Origin: Polycladospora coralii
GTDB taxonomy: Bacteria; Bacillota; Bacilli; Thermoactinomycetales; Thermoactinomycetaceae
Length of the DNA: 64,000 nt
Reading direction: 5' to 3'
NCBI RefSeq assembly: GCF_014773435.2
Contig: NZ_JACXAG020000001.1
Span: forward strand, 310,001-374,000
In this document: positions 62,975 to 64,000 of the stretch, piece by piece
Layout of the letters: each line of letters starts with the position of its first letter
Numbering within the stretch: the stretch's first letter is position 1
Position numbers and translations under genes: made by a program
Notes under the pieces: model-generated
What the model saw: only the letters and a program-made list of their open reading frames with translations
What the model was told of the DNA's origin: nothing
Database searches by the model: none

Positions 62975-64000
62975 TCACGAAGAAATGTTTTCTCTCGTAT
63001 TTTTGGGTATTTTTATAATTTGTCCATTTTCCAGTTCTTCAGATTGAAGTTGATTTAATTTGATAATTTCTTGAGACAATAACCCATACCGCTCAGCAAC
63101 CTCTTGTACAGTCTCATCTTTTTGGGCGATCACCATTTTCATACGAGCAAAATCTTCTCCATCTTCACGAAGTAACCACTGAATCCAGTCATGTTTCGAT
63201 TCTTGCTCACTCATCGTTTCATTTTCTAGATCCGACTCTACCTCTATTTCTGCTTCTAACTCCGCCCCCACATGCTGCGTTTGATCTTCACGATGAGGCA
63301 TTTGTCTTTCGTGCCTAAAATTTTGACGATCTTCCCAGAATGCATGTGGTTCTTGTGGAATGAATGACTTTGGTGGTGCGGGTTCACCTTCTTGGCTATC
63401 ATCTATTTCCACCTGGATCGGTTGATCTTCGTTTCTGTTTTGAAAGATTTCTTGATCTTCTTCGACTTCAACTTCACTTTCCGAATGGCCTACCCGTTCA
63501 TCCTCTTTCTCTGCATTTTCATGGTTCTCCATTTTTTCTACAGTGAATGGCACGGTTTCTTCTTGTTCCTCTGTCTGCATGTCATCTGAAGGTTCAGCTG
63601 GTGCCCCTTTAAACAGCGGGTCTTGATTAGAGGTAAGTAACATCTCTTCTTCGCGATCAGAATGATCAGACGATTCCGGAATTAAACCATCAATCATAAG
63701 AATGGCTTCAATTTGAAGTTCAAATGGAGAAATAACAGTGTAATCGAATGTTTCTACTTCAGCCGAAACATGCTTTAAGATCGCTTTATCAGCCGGTAAA
63801 GTAATTTCTACTGGTATCACATAAGCAATGTCATATTGCGTTTCGGATTGGCGCTCTGTATGTAGCTCCAATCTTTCCTGTTCATTACCCAAGTAACTTC
63901 CGTTTAACCGTAGATATCCTTCAATTTTCAGATGCTGTCCTTCATCTTTTATCTCAACATCTGGATATAGATCTAGTTCTAACAAGCTACCAATACCGAT
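62975..64000 (-). CDS. spoVID: Spore coat morphogenetic protein SpoVID (5' end beyond window)
   Basis: Partial gene: 341 codons remain and the frame is open to position 64000. The N-terminal part (DLYPDVEIKDEGQHLKIEGYLRL) matches the SpoVID beta domain, which usually begins about 30 residues earlier. A long acidic, Glu-rich middle region follows, and the C-terminal LysM domain (MVIAQKDETVQEVAERYG to IIKIPKN) ends the protein. In B. subtilis SpoVID drives coat encasement of the spore, and binds SafA and SpoIVA. It is followed by ysxE. Confidence 0.92.
   Translation of the reverse strand: MGIGSLLELDLYPDVEIKDEGQHLKIEGYLRLNGSYLGNEQERLELHTERQSETQYDIAYVIPVEITLPADKAILKHVSAEVETFDYTVISPFELQIEAILMIDGLIPESSDHSDREEEMLLTSNQDPLFKGAPAEPSDDMQTEEQEETVPFTVEKMENHENAEKEDERVGHSESEVEVEEDQEIFQNRNEDQPIQVEIDDSQEGEPAPPKSFIPQEPHAFWEDRQNFRHERQMPHREDQTQHVGAELEAEIEVESDLENETMSEQESKHDWIQWLLREDGEDFARMKMVIAQKDETVQEVAERYGLLSQEIIKLNQLQSEELENGQIIKIPKNTRENISS

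Overview
The window is a stretch of chromosome from an endospore-forming, moderately AT-rich member of the Bacillota. The reasons are the sporulation genes (spo0B, spoIVFA/spoIVFB, a SpoIIB-like SPOR protein, SafA-like and SpoVID LysM proteins, ysxE, splB), a T-box before valS, an L21-type leader before rplU, and a gene order that closely follows the Bacillus subtilis spoVID-to-yajC segment. A thermoactinomycete-like or related lineage is possible, but this is a guess from gene content. Most genes lie on the minus strand, so operons read from high to low coordinates.

Layout in window order: asnB between two inverted copies of a dispersed repeat (1-2486); an ECF sigma factor with its DUF4179 anti-sigma partner (2.5-4.1 kb); yajC-tgt-queA-DUF2905-ruvB-ruvA-ruvC (4.2-9.3 kb) and a holB-like gene; a MITE-like element with a putative target duplication (10.5 kb); YitT, a ZIP transporter plus multicopper oxidase pair, a NhaP-type antiporter, a deacetylase lipoprotein and a PCYCGC lipoprotein (10.8-17.3 kb). 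A decayed island follows (17.3-21.3 kb) with IS4-type and IS1182-type transposase remnants, a broken class D beta-lactamase and an orphan MocR regulator. Next are a CPA2 antiporter, yebC, a split NAD synthetase, a CotS-like kinase-fold protein and a SafA-like LysM protein (21.7-27.2 kb).

After that come an SGNH hydrolase with an ABC exporter, two paralogous beta-propeller proteins and a patatin-like lipase (27.4-33.6 kb), then the conserved core pheA, pheB, obg, spo0B, rpmA, prp, rplU. Inserted between rplU and spoIVFB are an EamA transporter with a divergent MocR regulator, and splB. The order then resumes with spoIVFB-spoIVFA, minD-minC, radC, maf and the SpoIIB-like gene; mreBCD, which sits between radC and minC in B. 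subtilis, is absent here. A pilD-pilM-pilN-pilO operon, an ecsAB-like ABC pair, sco1, murC, folC, valS, ysxE and spoVID (cut by the window end) complete the window.

The genes serve recombination and tRNA modification (ruvABC, queA, tgt), envelope and division (murC, minCD), spore formation (phosphorelay, SigK-processing protease, coat assembly, spore DNA repair), ion and metal transport, and part of a type IV pilus or competence machine. No single new system stands out. The least expected signals are the hairpin-forming intergenic repeat family, two loci that each pair a LysM morphogenetic protein with a kinase-fold coat protein, the twin eight-repeat propellers, the oxidase-ZIP operon and the motorless pilDMNO cluster with a shortened peptidase.
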